Of a stretch of DNA of 64,000 bases, positions 32,401 through 39,083 are shown one piece after another. Source of the stretch: Escarpia spicata (Eukaryota; Annelida; Polychaeta; Sabellida; Siboglinidae); contig OZ023214.1 in assembly GCA_963995525.1 (NCBI GenBank), forward strand, positions 52,971,678-53,035,677, read 5' to 3'. Numbering within the stretch: position 1 is the stretch's first letter; each line of letters begins with the position of its first letter. The notes beneath the pieces are model-generated. The model was given only the letters and a program-made list of their open reading frames with translations. It was not told the origin of the DNA and searched no databases. The position numbers and the translations under genes are program-made.

Positions 32401-34757
32401 ACTCACTCCATCACACACTCCTTAGTGTTAACTAACAACAACACCAGAAAGAGAATGAACAACTACGTTCGTTGGTTGAATGATTTGCAGTTGGGGGAAG
32501 TAGTCTAATTAAAATGCCCAAATTCTCGATCTCAGCAAAGTACACCAAAATGTTATAAATCATGCTTTAATCTTTATTACTGAAAATTTTATAAAGTATT
32601 AAATATAACATGACCTACCATGGCTGCTTCAAGCTGGGATCACATGACCTACCTTGACTGCTTCAAGCTGGGATCACATGACCTACCATGACTGCTTCAA
32701 GCTGGGATCGGCTGCTTCAAGCTGGGATCGGCTGCTTCAAGCTGGGATCACATGACCTACCATGACTGCTTCAAGCTGGGATCACATGACCTACCATGAC
32801 TGCATCAAGCTGGGATCACATGACCTACCATGACTGCTTCAAGCTGGGATCACATGACCTACCATGACTGCATCAAGCTGGGATCACTTGACCTATCATG
32901 GCTGCTGCAAGCTGGGATCACTTGACCTACCATGGCTGCTGCAAGCTGGGATCACTTGACCTACCATGGCTGCTGCAAGCTGGGATCACATGACCTATCA
33001 TGGCTGCTGCAAGCTGGGATCACATGACCTATCATGGCTGCTGCAAGCTGGGATCACATGACCTACCATGGCTGCTGCAAGCTGGGATCACATGACCTAC
33101 CATGGCTGCTAAGCCGGGATCACATGACCTACCATGGCTGCAGCAAGCTGGGATCACATGACTTACCATGGCTGCAGCAAGCTAGGTTCACATGACCTAT
33201 CATGGCTGCAGCAAGCTAGGTTCACATGACCTATCATGACTGCTTCAAGCTGGGATCACATGACCTATCATGGCTGCAGCAAGCTAGGTTCACATGACCT
33301 ACCATGGCTGCTGCAAGCTGGGATCACATGGCCTACCATGGCTGCTGCAAGCTGGGATCACATGACCTACCATGGCTGCAGCAAGCTGGGATCACATGAC
33401 TTACCATGGCTGTGGAAGCTAGGTTCACATGACCTATCATGGTTGCTGCAATCTAGGTTCACGACCTATCATGGCTGCTGCATACCAGATGATGACCTAC
33501 CATTTGCTATGGCCAGGTTTGCGAGCGTCTGCACAACCATGTAATGTGGCAAGATGCCAGGCTGGAACTTTTGCAGTAGTTCGGCCATCACCTCGTGACA
33601 GTGGCGACACCCGATGGCCACCAGGAGGCCGCTAGCAGCTGACTGCCACAGAGGCACAACTTCCTGCAAGACAAACTAGTTCACAACTTACAACATCATA
33701 ACACTCAAAGTTTACATATACTTTCTGCTCACAATTACTTCATACATTCCTTATTTCCAAATGAAAATGGAAAAAAAGAAACTAAGCTACACACACAAAC
33801 AAACTACTAACGGAAACATCTTGTTTCACAACACATGTTAATTTAAAAACAAATTATTATAATTCTGATAACTGTGTAAGAATATATTATCACAAGTAGA
33901 TGTTTTGGTCCATATTACAGTTGCAACTTAAGGTGTATTTTGATAACAACTATTACAATGACAGTCAGTATCATGTTGGTGTTAGTGCAAAGATCACACC
34001 TAGCTTCTACTGACAGCTGATGTCAATTAAGACTGCAAGGGCAGGAAAACCAACCTATATGTATTTGCCTTTAAAACATATTCTTACCCGTTTGTTTAAT
34101 TTGTTGAATTGCAGCAAGTAGAGAGACTGCAAGAATCGACTACAACTAACAACAACATACCTGAAGCAACTAACTATAATAAATTCCACTTTATAACAAA
34201 ATTGTTGGACTTATTAACCACATGAATAAGCATCCAGAAACCTTGCCTTATTAAATGAATCACTTACACCAGGATGTATTAATTTTAAATGATCTTATGG
34301 TCGCAGTGTGACTTGCCTTTGAAGCTGTTAATTCACTGGATGCCTGTTTGATGATATCAACCACTTGTCTCTTGTCAAGACTTTCTGTCGACTCTTTCAC
34401 TACCCTCTCCATGCAGGTGAGTGTCACAGTGCGGTGACCTTGTCCCAGCTGAAACACGTGTCAGTTGTCTATATGAAATTAGTCTTTCCATTACCCATCT
34501 GCTTGCTTCAGGACATGTTGTTAACTAGTGTACATACTGGAGGGAAATTCTAGTTCATGAGGGTCTGTGGACGTCCTGCGTTAGTTGATCATCAGCCCTG
34601 CGTGTACGTACCTTGGAGTGTTTGAGGAGGTAGCCATGGCAGGAAGACAGGACAAGGTTTGGTCGTTTCTTGCCGACCTCACATAGGGAGTTACAGATGA
34701 CCTCTTGTACATGTGGCTCTTTGTCGTAGGCAGCGTCAATCAAAGCATGCACCATGT
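8393..34757 (-). CDS. MROH1: MROH1-like HEAT-repeat protein, 5' half of a split gene (22 exons seen)
   Basis: Joined minus-strand coding exons, in order: 34755-34612, 34448-34317, 33663-33501, 31254-31156, 30324-30173, 29860-29720, 29305-29213, 25922-25844, 24626-24513, 21832-21759, 21477-21355, 19507-19403, 19009-18865, 17997-17957, 14471-14330, 13668-13598, 13247-13140, 12126-12007, 11731-11612, 9995-9846, 8890-8768, 8472-8393. They total 2519 nt (839 codons plus 2 nt) and every intron phase chains. The order matches vertebrate MROH1 from its N-terminus; landmarks are DKEPHVQEV, WQSAASGLLVAIG, NLETAPDPSVRKE, KNHNEVLRCFAIL, VLWPYLLE and NFLLKCLG. MROH1 is a long cytosolic HEAT-repeat solenoid of about 1,640 residues in human, linked in the literature to lysosomes. 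No signal peptide or membrane segment is seen. The 3' half is not in the window. Orthology rests on alignment from memory; exon borders are read directly. Confidence 0.88.
8768..8890 (-). CDS. MROH1: MROH1 exon 21
   Basis: 41 codons, phase 0, acceptor TTTTGTAG, donor ATGCAG|GTAACA. It starts DACLKESLIQTVELIGRTM, matching DPALKLCLVQSVCMVSRAI in human. Relative to human, about nine residues before this point are absent. Confidence 0.85.
8965..9872. repeat. 34-bp minisatellite, about 26 copies, exon-20 edge type
   Basis: The minus-strand unit is the last 24 nt of exon 20 (NPQFTSVK) plus GTAGGACATC, that is exon end and donor. The array begins inside exon 20 and runs almost to exon 21. Confidence 0.93.
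9846..9995 (-). CDS. MROH1: MROH1 exon 20
   Basis: 50 codons, phase 0, acceptor TGTTCCAG, donor GTCAAG|GTAAGA. It encodes KATVVLSYGYMSLYAPVTL, matching KSALILCYGHVAARAPREL in human, and ends NPQFTSVK. That end is the coding part of the following 34-bp array. Confidence 0.87.
10000..10245. repeat. CA-rich repeat with GTGAA interruptions upstream of exon 20
   Basis: CACACAGTGAA-type units of 10-18 bp run up to the exon 20 acceptor. The Cys-rich reading frames across it have no independent support. Confidence 0.8.
10246..11010. other. AT-rich intron, no feature seen
   Basis: Intron 19-20 sequence. I see no exon, structured repeat or transposon signature. Confidence 0.5.
11010..11430. repeat. 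Dispersed repeat copy A
   Basis: It shares, in the same orientation, several blocks with 40130-40470: a GACACTT...CAATTTGCC block, AAATCCTGC..AATAAATCCAC, and GAAAAGGC.AATTCCGTTTC followed by GATTCCGCGAATTCTTC. It is a moderately diverged interspersed element of unknown class. Confidence 0.6.
11612..11731 (-). CDS. MROH1: MROH1 exon 19
   Basis: 40 codons, phase 0, acceptor GCCATCAG, donor ATCAAG|GTCAGT. It starts GFAIAAGFAAAAHLDSALE and ends GLFSFIK, matching GLACCFGICAISHLEDTLA and GILNIFK in human. Confidence 0.87.
12007..12126 (-). CDS. MROH1: MROH1 exon 18
   Basis: 40 codons, phase 0, acceptor TTCTTGTAG, donor GAG|GTGATG. It starts NFLLKCLGVVL and ends HLSDLERE, matching NFLYKCIGTTL and the EEAERE end in human. 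Confidence 0.87.
12285..13175. repeat. 48-bp minisatellite, about 18 copies, exon-17 edge type, in frame
   Basis: The minus-strand unit is the last 33 nt of exon 17 plus GTACTTAAC and six more intronic bases. Since 48 is a multiple of three and no unit holds a stop, the exon frame runs open through the array (to 12300) as a 16-residue repeat with core SQCTSCAKDRVLNS. Every unit carries a usable-looking donor. Confidence 0.93.
13140..13247 (-). CDS. MROH1: MROH1 exon 17
   Basis: 36 codons, phase 0, acceptor TTCTTGTAG, donor GATAAG|GTACTTAAC. It encodes LSKSVEELSDENWTC and ends LSQSISCAKDK, matching LRDTLAIISDNAWIC in human. Its last 33 nt plus 15 intronic nt form the following 48-bp array, which stays open in this frame. 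Confidence 0.87.
13598..13668 (-). CDS. MROH1: MROH1 exon 16
   Basis: 71 nt, acceptor TGTGTGTAG, donor TTGAAG|GTTGGA. It encodes an acidic stretch followed by EEEWTQKNWEDLLLK, matching QEEWEEKLLMFL in human. Upstream minisatellite units repeat the TTGTGTGTAG acceptor. Confidence 0.85.
13675..13885. repeat. 27-29-bp minisatellite, 7 copies, acceptor type upstream of exon 16
   Basis: On the minus strand the exon-distal units contain TTGTGTGTAG, the same acceptor used by exon 16; the more proximal ones have it mutated. Confidence 0.75.
13985..14225. repeat. 19-bp minisatellite, about 12 copies
   Basis: The plus-strand unit is AACTTTCACCATTACAGTG with variants. It lies in intron 15-16 and does not obviously match either flanking exon edge. 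Confidence 0.85.
14330..14471 (-). CDS. MROH1: MROH1 exon 15
   Basis: 47 codons plus 1 nt, acceptor TGATGTAG, donor GAAG|GTAAGA. It encodes VHVLTAMKAMSPLMHESLV and ELWDTVIPKLIQYVE, matching LLSVLHPNIHPLLGQHWE and TTVPLLLGYLDE in human. Confidence 0.87.
15595..17200 (+). pseudogene. Decayed gene of the invertebrate QEEADT/GCDT transposon-linked family (PIN-like nuclease type)
   Basis: Fragments in order: HPVREDFMKGYHTIHLQ and IWSDMGIETTWMKK (to 15787); after an acceptor at 16196-16197, STPNPESIMTCAYSYHVCL; TTQEEADTIIVQ at 16661; HKAGDKALVVVCTA near 16805; ALMGCDTVTSRYGIGKD at 16985. These are signatures of a large family of uncharacterised invertebrate proteins; the nuclease-like fold is recalled from family knowledge, not shown here. 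In-frame stops at about 16391 and 16509 and at least one frameshift near 16850 disable it. Introns are still visible: CCAG|GTGCGC at 15787, and acceptors TTGCAG at 16197 and TTTCAG near 16795. Confidence 0.65.
15770..16115. repeat. 29-bp minisatellite, about 11 copies, exon-edge type on the plus strand
   Basis: The unit is AGAAGAAGGGACATGGACCAG|GTGCGCCT in plus orientation. It copies the end of the transposon gene's exon plus its donor and fills the intron up to the next acceptor at 16197. Confidence 0.88.
17957..17997 (-). CDS. MROH1: MROH1 exon 14
   Basis: A 41-nt exon, acceptor TTTCAG, donor CTTATG|GTACGC. It encodes DIPKPPALIARLM, the counterpart of LPSPYAVTGRLL in human. A TIR transposon ends 78 bp into the following intron. 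Confidence 0.82.
18000..18800. other. Intron 13-14, nothing recognised
   Basis: Unique-looking sequence; I found no exon or transposon end between exon 14 and exon 13. Confidence 0.4.
18865..19009 (-). CDS. MROH1: MROH1 exon 13
   Basis: 48 codons plus 1 nt, acceptor TGCCAG, donor CAAA|GTAGGC. It encodes VLWPYLLECVVPQCYTGAM and AHIAGKKRQEK, matching VLWPYLLQFLTPVRFTGAL and VHLAQKRQE in human. Confidence 0.9.
19403..19507 (-). CDS. MROH1: MROH1 exon 12
   Basis: 35 codons, phase 0, acceptor TTGCTAG, donor CAGTGT|GTAAGG. It ends VLLLLSTTVDNMQC, matching TLYLVSTTVDRMSH in human. Confidence 0.85.
19560..19712. repeat. 37-bp tandem repeat, about 4 copies
   Basis: Units contain GTGTGAGGTATCACTGGTAC. 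On the minus strand each has ACAACAG|GTACCA, a donor-like site, but the unit does not match a recognised exon edge. Confidence 0.85.
19735..21055. mobile_element. Possible non-autonomous TIR element, about 1.3 kb
   Basis: Left CTACGGTAGTCCCTCTCTTC (19740-19760) is inverted at the right as GAGAGGAACTACTATA near 21035-21055. The next blocks (GGGACACC..CTATGTTGGGACA; TGTCGGGAC and GGACACCTGC) are also inverted matches. Interior arms are diverged and no clean target duplication is seen. Confidence 0.5.
21110..21400. repeat. 74-bp tandem repeat, 4 copies including the exon, exon-11 edge type
   Basis: The minus-strand unit is the last 42 nt of exon 11, the donor GTGGGGCG and about 30 intronic nt. 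The fourth copy is exon 11 itself. Confidence 0.9.
21355..21477 (-). CDS. MROH1: MROH1 exon 11
   Basis: 41 codons, phase 0, acceptor ACTCACAG, donor CCACAG|GTGGGG. It encodes VKKVLAQTVIAMAHHSYLE and IEFIVRQCALP, matching VKRAVVQVISAMAHHGYLE and IEYIVQQCALP in human. Three further copies of its last 42 nt plus donor follow. Confidence 0.9.
21759..21832 (-). CDS. MROH1: MROH1 exon 10
   Basis: 74 nt, acceptor TGTTGTAG, donor AACAAG|GTCGGT (weak). It encodes PHIEDKQALIMSGLKVLLP and ETSNK, matching QMEDKKPFILSSMRLPLLD and TNSK in human. An array of copies of its acceptor plus start lies immediately upstream. Confidence 0.85.
21790..22400. repeat. 69-bp tandem repeat, about 9 copies, acceptor type upstream of exon 10
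   Basis: Each minus-strand unit has TGTTGTAG|GCCCTCATATAGAGGACAAA, the exon 10 acceptor and start, so about nine near-identical 3' splice sites precede the exon. Confidence 0.9.
22400..23570. other. Intron 9-10, nothing recognised
   Basis: No exon or element end is evident; a GC-rich patch near 23030-23110 (tandem AAATATGCCC) is the only local oddity. Confidence 0.4.
23575..24541. repeat. 60-66-bp tandem repeat, about 15 copies, exon-9 edge type
   Basis: The minus-strand unit holds CATCCACAG, then ACACCTCATCAACTCAACAG (the end of exon 9, RHLINST), then GTCACTTTG. Each unit therefore looks like a mini-exon with its own acceptor and donor. Confidence 0.9.
24513..24626 (-). CDS. MROH1: MROH1 exon 9
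   Basis: 114 nt, phase 1 to 1, acceptor TTTCAG. It encodes VPFSDRLVNFLLQKLEPNN and AILRHLINST, matching DRLLAFLLPRLDTSN and VVRHVINSA in human. The phase-consistent donor is ACAG|GTCCCT, which is weak; the repeats that follow carry GTCACT at the same place. Confidence 0.85.
24886..25781. mobile_element. PIF/Harbinger-type element copy 1, 896 bp
   Basis: The ends are AGGGCCTAGTATATGTC and its imperfect inverse GTGTACTAGGCTCT, flanked by TAA at 24883-24885 and 25782-25784. A 3-bp TAA target fits PIF/Harbinger. The interior matches the element at 56506-57406, including a decayed MADF-like stretch near 25375-25435. It sits in MROH1 intron 8-9. Confidence 0.83.
25844..25922 (-). CDS. MROH1: MROH1 exon 8
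   Basis: 26 codons plus 1 nt, acceptor TTGCCAG, donor CTTG|GTGAGC. It encodes ICQPVDYSVPM and KNHNEVLRCFAIL, matching QICVPVES and SNQKEVLRCFTVLA in human. Confidence 0.88.
26040..29250. repeat. 49-bp minisatellite, about 65 copies, exon-7 edge type
   Basis: The minus-strand unit is CTAGACAACCT plus about 22 nt ending TTTCCACTG (the last 11 codons of exon 7, LDNLL.V.FPL), then GTAAGTC and nine intronic nt. It fills intron 7-8 from its first base. Two subtypes (GGGCACTGTCAGTA and GAGGACAGACAGTA) are interspersed, and two units carry inverted inserts. Confidence 0.94.
29213..29305 (-). CDS. MROH1: MROH1 exon 7
   Basis: 31 codons, phase 0, acceptor GCCAACAG, donor CCACTG|GTAAGT. It encodes LLLDAMVQNGSSVVGVQL and ends LDNLLSVLFPL. 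That last segment is the coding part of the 49-bp unit repeated across the next 3.2 kb. Confidence 0.85.
29400..29719. other. Intron 6-7, nothing recognised
   Basis: Ordinary AT-rich sequence between exons 7 and 6. Confidence 0.4.
29720..29860 (-). CDS. MROH1: MROH1 exon 6
   Basis: 47 codons, phase 0, acceptor TTGCAG, donor CTG|GTGAGA. It encodes LKLIVVEALGRMSYIM and LDEQFPRLLPAILGLYRRN, matching LRLAVVEALGPMSHLL and LEEQLPKLLPGILALYKK in human. Confidence 0.9.
30085..30180. repeat. 24-bp tandem repeat, 4 copies, exon-5 edge type
   Basis: The minus-strand unit is AAGGTGAAG|GTAAGCTGTGGCTAC, copying the last codons of exon 5 and its donor. The unit is a multiple of three and stays open in frame. 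Confidence 0.9.
30173..30324 (-). CDS. MROH1: MROH1 exon 5
   Basis: 152 nt, acceptor TTTGAAG, donor GTGAAG|GTAAGC. It encodes AKFSEAIMDYAANLETAPD and AAYDILFTLWLQSKEVK, matching EYLANLDRAPDPTVRKD and SAYDVLFHQWLQSREAK in human. Four 24-bp copies of its end follow. Confidence 0.9.
30440..31158. repeat. 23-bp minisatellite, about 31 copies, exon-4 donor type
   Basis: The minus-strand unit is GTACTTGTTTCTACTTGCATCAG, so each junction recreates CAG|GTACTTG, the exon 4 donor. Variants near 30660-31040 read CAAATG..GTTTCTAC. Confidence 0.9.
31156..31254 (-). CDS. MROH1: MROH1 exon 4
   Basis: 99 nt, phase 1 to 1, acceptor TTTCAG, donor CTCAG|GTACTT. It encodes YDMVPFLKVVLGTTLSVMG and MAKQDNMKW, matching GVVPFLPSVLS and GVAKQD in human. 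Minisatellites built from its own start and its own end flank it on both sides. Confidence 0.88.
31240..32250. repeat. 28-bp minisatellite, about 35 copies, exon-4 acceptor type
   Basis: The minus-strand unit is TTTCAG|TGTACGACATGGTGCC plus GTTTGG, that is the exon 4 acceptor and its first 16 nt. The exon itself is the last unit of the series. Confidence 0.93.
32615..33500. repeat. 34-bp minisatellite, about 25 copies, exon-3 donor type
   Basis: The minus-strand unit contains CCATG|GTAGGTCATGTG; exon 3 ends AAATG|GTAGGTCATC. The match covers the donor and only a few exonic bases, so derivation from the exon edge is less certain here than elsewhere. Confidence 0.85.
33501..33663 (-). CDS. MROH1: MROH1 exon 3
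   Basis: 54 codons plus 1 nt, acceptor TTGCAG, donor AATG|GTAGGT. It encodes EVVPLWQSAASGLLVAIG and ELLQKFQPGILPHYMVVQTL, very close to the human sequence. A 34-bp minisatellite carrying the same donor follows. Confidence 0.9.
33670..34260. other. Intron 2-3, nothing recognised
   Basis: AT-rich intron without a repeat array; it follows the GC-type donor of exon 2. Confidence 0.4.
34317..34448 (-). CDS. MROH1: MROH1 exon 2
   Basis: 44 codons, phase 0 to 0, acceptor TTTCAG. It contains MERVVKES and KQASSELTASK, matching the MERVL and LASSEMTKTK region of human MROH1. The donor is AAG|GCAAGT, a GC-type 5' splice site with otherwise perfect consensus. Confidence 0.87.
34612..34757 (-). CDS. MROH1: MROH1 exon 1 seen (start codon at 34753-34755)
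   Basis: The exon follows the acceptor CTGCAG and begins AC-ATG; 48 codons run from ATG to the donor AAG|GTACGT. It encodes MVHALIDAAYDKEPHVQEV and onward, matching the first HEAT repeat of MROH1. The acceptor directly before the ATG means a 5'UTR exon, or a few more coding residues, lies upstream; that exon was not found. Confidence 0.87.
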
Positions 34758-34759
34758 CT

Positions 34760-35260
34760 GCAGCAGTAGAGAGACACCGGCGTCAAAGCACACGATAGCC
34801 AGTGAGAATGAGGATACTACAAAGTGTGGACATGTCTCATTGCCTTTCAAACCTACGTCCTCTCATGCATGTAACCATGCCAATTTTTATCGACGATTGG
34901 TTAGTTCATACTTTCAATCAATGAATCGATCGCAATACTGTATGATCAATTGTTTTCATTCTGAATTTAATTCCCATCTTTCAATGATTAATCTGTCCAA
35001 GATCATGACATGTATGCAATCAGCAACACCAAACATGGCAGAAAGAGGGCAAAGTCCTGTCTGACTGGCCCTTCCATCTGTTTCTGGCCAATGAGAATCT
35101 TTACATTGTTCACATGCTAATCATAGCATCAATAAACAAAGTCAGGGAAAGAATGGATCCATTTCAGATTTTTAAACAGCAATCTCCCGCATTTGAAGTA
35201 GTATTTTATCTATTTTTGTTAAGTGGGTTTGAGCCCATGAGGACAAAACAGAAAAAGTGT
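34760..35260. other. Upstream of MROH1 exon 1, no clear promoter
   Basis: I see no convincing TATA box, CpG-rich block or further exon here. The MROH1 transcription start probably lies further right or in an unrecognised UTR exon. Confidence 0.3.
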
Positions 35261-36849
35261 GTTTGAAATGTGAACAAAAAGCTGAGTCGGACAGGTCAGA
35301 TCATTCAAGCGCAGGGAGCCAGCGTCATGAAACAGCAGCAGCAAACTGATGACTTGGAAAAAGAGTTGGACTCTGCTTCAAAACGATGCAGCAATTTGAA
35401 AAAAACTAAACAAAGTCCTGGAGTGCAAAAGAAAATGTCAATGTCGCCTGTCATATTACAAATGCAAGACTGATGGAGATGTACAAGCTAAAATGAACAA
35501 TATTGAAAGTGAACTGAATGAGTGTTACCAGAAAATTAAATCATTGACCACTGAAAACAGAGATCTACAGGATATAGTTAAGTTTCTCGAAGATCGTGAA
35601 ATTTTAACATTCCAGGATGGAAAGTACACAAACAATGTTCGTGAAGTATACATGGAACTGTTGAACATGGGCACTGGGCACCGGAACATTCCGGATGCCA
35701 GAAGAGTAGTGGTAAACAAACTGGGTGGAGTAGAGAAGTTGGAAGGCTTCCCAGTGACTCCCTTCCCAGCAGGATGTTTGTGGAAGCCACATTCTTAGCT
35801 GAACTTCAGGCCACTAAAGATATGCTTCAACAACACAACACAACTCTGCATTACGATGAAACAAACAAAATGGGGCATAAATATGGATCGATGCAAATAA
35901 CTACAAACAAACATTCATATGTACTTGGTCTTTTTGTATATTAAAGATGCTCTTCAAGATTTAGCTGACACACTACAGATGGGACCTGAAACTGACAGAA
36001 CGCTAGGACAATCAGTCTTCAGCTTCATCAATACAATGACTGACAGTGACCAATGCATGTGTTGATGACATCTTGGTGAATTGGAGGGAGAAATTATCAC
36101 CAGATGCACAAACTAAACTGACACACCTCAACAGTTTCAAGTGCCATCTCCACTTCTTGATTGACATGGCTGAAGAAGCCAGTGCAGGACTGCAACAACT
36201 TGAAGGGTTGATGACACAAGAGATTCGCAAACAATCTACAAGAATTGTTAGAGATAAGGAGAATAGAACGGTGAGAACCGTGTGGACTGTTTGTAAAGCA
36301 TTTGAGGCCCAAGGTAGTGAGGAAGCTGGGATAATATATCAGTTTGCAGCATTCCTCGACAATAAATATTAACACACCGCATTCCGTGGAAACAGATTTA
36401 ATGTTCTTTTTTTTGAATGGAGCTGCAGTTTATTATCATCGAGACAATTTCCAGCGTTTCTCTGAACATTATGGATGACCAAACCGGCTGCTGTAAGCAG
36501 TACATCTGGACCACAGTGAGCTCGTACACATTGCGGACTGCAGGACGTTAGGCATAGTAGACAAGTTGGTCACCGGACCATTTTGGTGACTAGTTAAATG
36601 TAACGCAAGAGTACTTGCAACTCAACCATCGGATAGAAGCAATGAAAGAGAAATACTGTGGGCAGATGATGTCACTCCTCTCCTGTATGAAGAAGACACA
36701 TTATTTCCAGATATTGTAGTCTACCAGGACGAAATGTATGTGGAATTATTCAAAGACAGTGGCAATGAGATGCTAGATACACTAACAACTGAGGCACTGG
36801 AAATAATTATGCTCCATTTTGTGATTGTGCTGGAGCATCAGTTACATGA

Positions 36850-37025
36850 CCAGCTGCCAGGAGGACAGTTCAGCAACCAGGAGGACAGTTCAGCAACCAG
36901 GAGGACAGTTCAGCTGCCAGGAGGACAGTTCAGCTGCTGCCAGGAGGACAGTTCAGCAACCAGGAAGACAGTTCAACAGCCAGGAGGACAGTTCAGCAAC
37001 CAGGAGGACAGTTCAGCAACCCATC
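36850..37025. repeat. 20-bp tandem repeat (CAGGAGGACAGTTCAGCAAC), about 9 copies
   Basis: The repeat lies inside the decayed plus-strand gene. Units vary at the last bases (CAAC/CTGC), and one unit is extended by 3 bp. Confidence 0.88.
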
Positions 37026-37732
37026 TGTGGAACTGACAGAGGAAGCGAGGCATGTTCCAAAGACAAATCGTTTCAGTGAATCTGTTTTTGGAATATTTGA
37101 TCGTCTTAAGAGAGAAAGACCTGCGGCAACTACCCTCAATCTTGAGAGTACCATCATGTTCAACATAAATAAGACAGATGCTTGACACCATGACAAAAGC
37201 TGAAAAATCTGAGGCACTTGATCAAGCAAGGGTAATGGCAAATGGCACCATCAACAATTGCATCTTACAAAGCAAGACGAAAACTAGTTAGAGAGCGGGT
37301 GGCAGAGAAGCTAAAAAGGAAGAAACTCGAACAAGAGAACACTCAGCTTAAACAGATGAAGGAAAGATGTGAGATAATCGATGCAGCCTTACGACTTGGT
37401 GGTGAATGGAAGACATCTGAACAACGTGACACATATATCACATCTGCTGATGTAAATGTTAGATCAGCTTTAAACATGGCAACTGAAGTACAATAAGAAA
37501 GTGCTACACCCACCAGTGCCAGACTGTACCCTTTTCCAGCAGCAGATTAAAGGAAAGTCTTGACAAACAACGAATTCCGCCAGAACTTAAATACCATTAT
37601 TGCAACGGCTGCTGTTCCATGGAGGAGGAGGCCACAGAGGAAAGGGAAATAGTCACAGATGAAATTAGAAAAGACAAATTATTGAATCTGAAGGCACAAC
37701 TGAGGGTCCGGCTTCAAGCAACGTGTGCAAAG

Positions 37733-39083
37733 CAGACCTGGGGCTGAAGTACTCGGTACTCGAGTACATTTTTGAAGTACTCGTACTTGTACTCATAAAA
37801 CTTGTGGGTCATGGACTTGTACTCATTGTACTCAGATTTTACGAGTACATTATGAGTACATCCGAGTACTTTCTCAATATGTACGGGGGAAAGTAAATAT
37901 ATTTGGTTATAAAATGAAACTTTCCTGAAATATTTAAATGTTCAACTATTTGTTAAATACTTTGTTATTTCTGACAGAATAATAATAATAATGACTAACT
38001 TCTATAGCACCTAAATCCCCAGGAATCTGAGCTCAGAGGCGCAACATACAAAAATCATTGGGCAAAATCGTTAACAGGGACAAACAAGAGTCGTCATTAG
38101 AGCAAGGGACCGCTGAAGGTTAGGGTGGGAATGCAATTTCAAATAAATAAGTCTTTAGTTTTTTACGGAAGGTATTTATAGTCTCACATGATTTTAAAGC
38201 AATAGGGAGTTGATTCCAGATTGTGGTTGCAGCTACAGAAAAAGCATGTTTGCCAATATTAAGCTTGGTTTCCGAACAAAGTCATTGTGAAACAGATGAT
38301 AATACCACCTTATCATCCTTACACATAGGACAACCTCATTCTCTGATAACCATGATTATGATACCCAAACATGGCAACAGGCAGCATCTTTTCCCAGTCG
38401 GAAACACCCTGTTAAGCAAACAATAATTGTAGGCTATCAGTTCAGGCCATAAACCAATTTGTTTAATTAAGCCACCAGGATGTCCATAAAGAGCCAATTA
38501 GCAGTTCACCCACCAGTTAGACAGGAAATGCCTTTGATGTAGTCTGGAGACCATGCCACTTGACAGTGGCTGATAGTGCTAACCTCTAAGAACAAGAACT
38601 GCCAGTCTTCCTCTGTAGAAGTAAGGTGCCTCCTACACTAGTATAATCCCATGCCAGCAGCCTAGCTAAAAAGTCCAAAGGGGATGTTGAGCCTGTTATG
38701 TGGACATGTGCTAAACCTCTCAACAACCAGTACTCTACAATCAGAAAATATAATTGCAAACTTATGCAATGGCAAATAGATGATAAGATCATACAATGCC
38801 ACTGAAACGAATGCCAATGAAGTTAATTTCATTGTTGATGAAACAGTTTTTTTAGTTTTCCTCATAAAAAAATTGATCAACTGCTATTGCATATTTCCTT
38901 GTGCTGAGTTGTATAAATTAGATTAATTAATAATTTTTAAATACGTTATTATTTGTATTTAAAAAAATGTACTCATACTTTTACTCGTACTCGTGAGAAT
39001 GTACTCAGCTTTTAGCAATGTACTCGTACTCATCCATCATCAAAGTACTCGTACTCGTGAAAATGTACTCGGCCCCAGGTCTG
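37733..39083. mobile_element. hAT-type non-autonomous element, 1351 bp, with 8-bp target duplication
   Basis: The ends are CAGACCTGGGGC and GCCCCAGGTCTG, a perfect 12-bp inverted repeat, flanked by GTGCAAAG at 37725-37732 and 39084-39091. Both subterminal regions carry many copies of GTACTCG and GAGTAC motifs, as is usual for hAT ends. No transposase frame is present. It interrupts the decayed plus-strand gene. Confidence 0.92.
37980..38440 (-). repeat. LINE-derived fragment inside the hAT-type element
   Basis: (AAT)n at 37980 followed by ATAGCACCTAAATCCCC..GAGGCGC and, further on, TCTTTAGTTTTTTACGGAAGG resembles in reverse orientation the 3' end of a CR1/L2-like element, compare 51682-52060. 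Confidence 0.45.

Noticed and set aside
35604..35792. Minus-strand frames near 35.6 kb as upstream MROH1 exons
   Set aside because: They are antisense to the decayed plus-strand gene and do not extend the MROH1 N-terminus.
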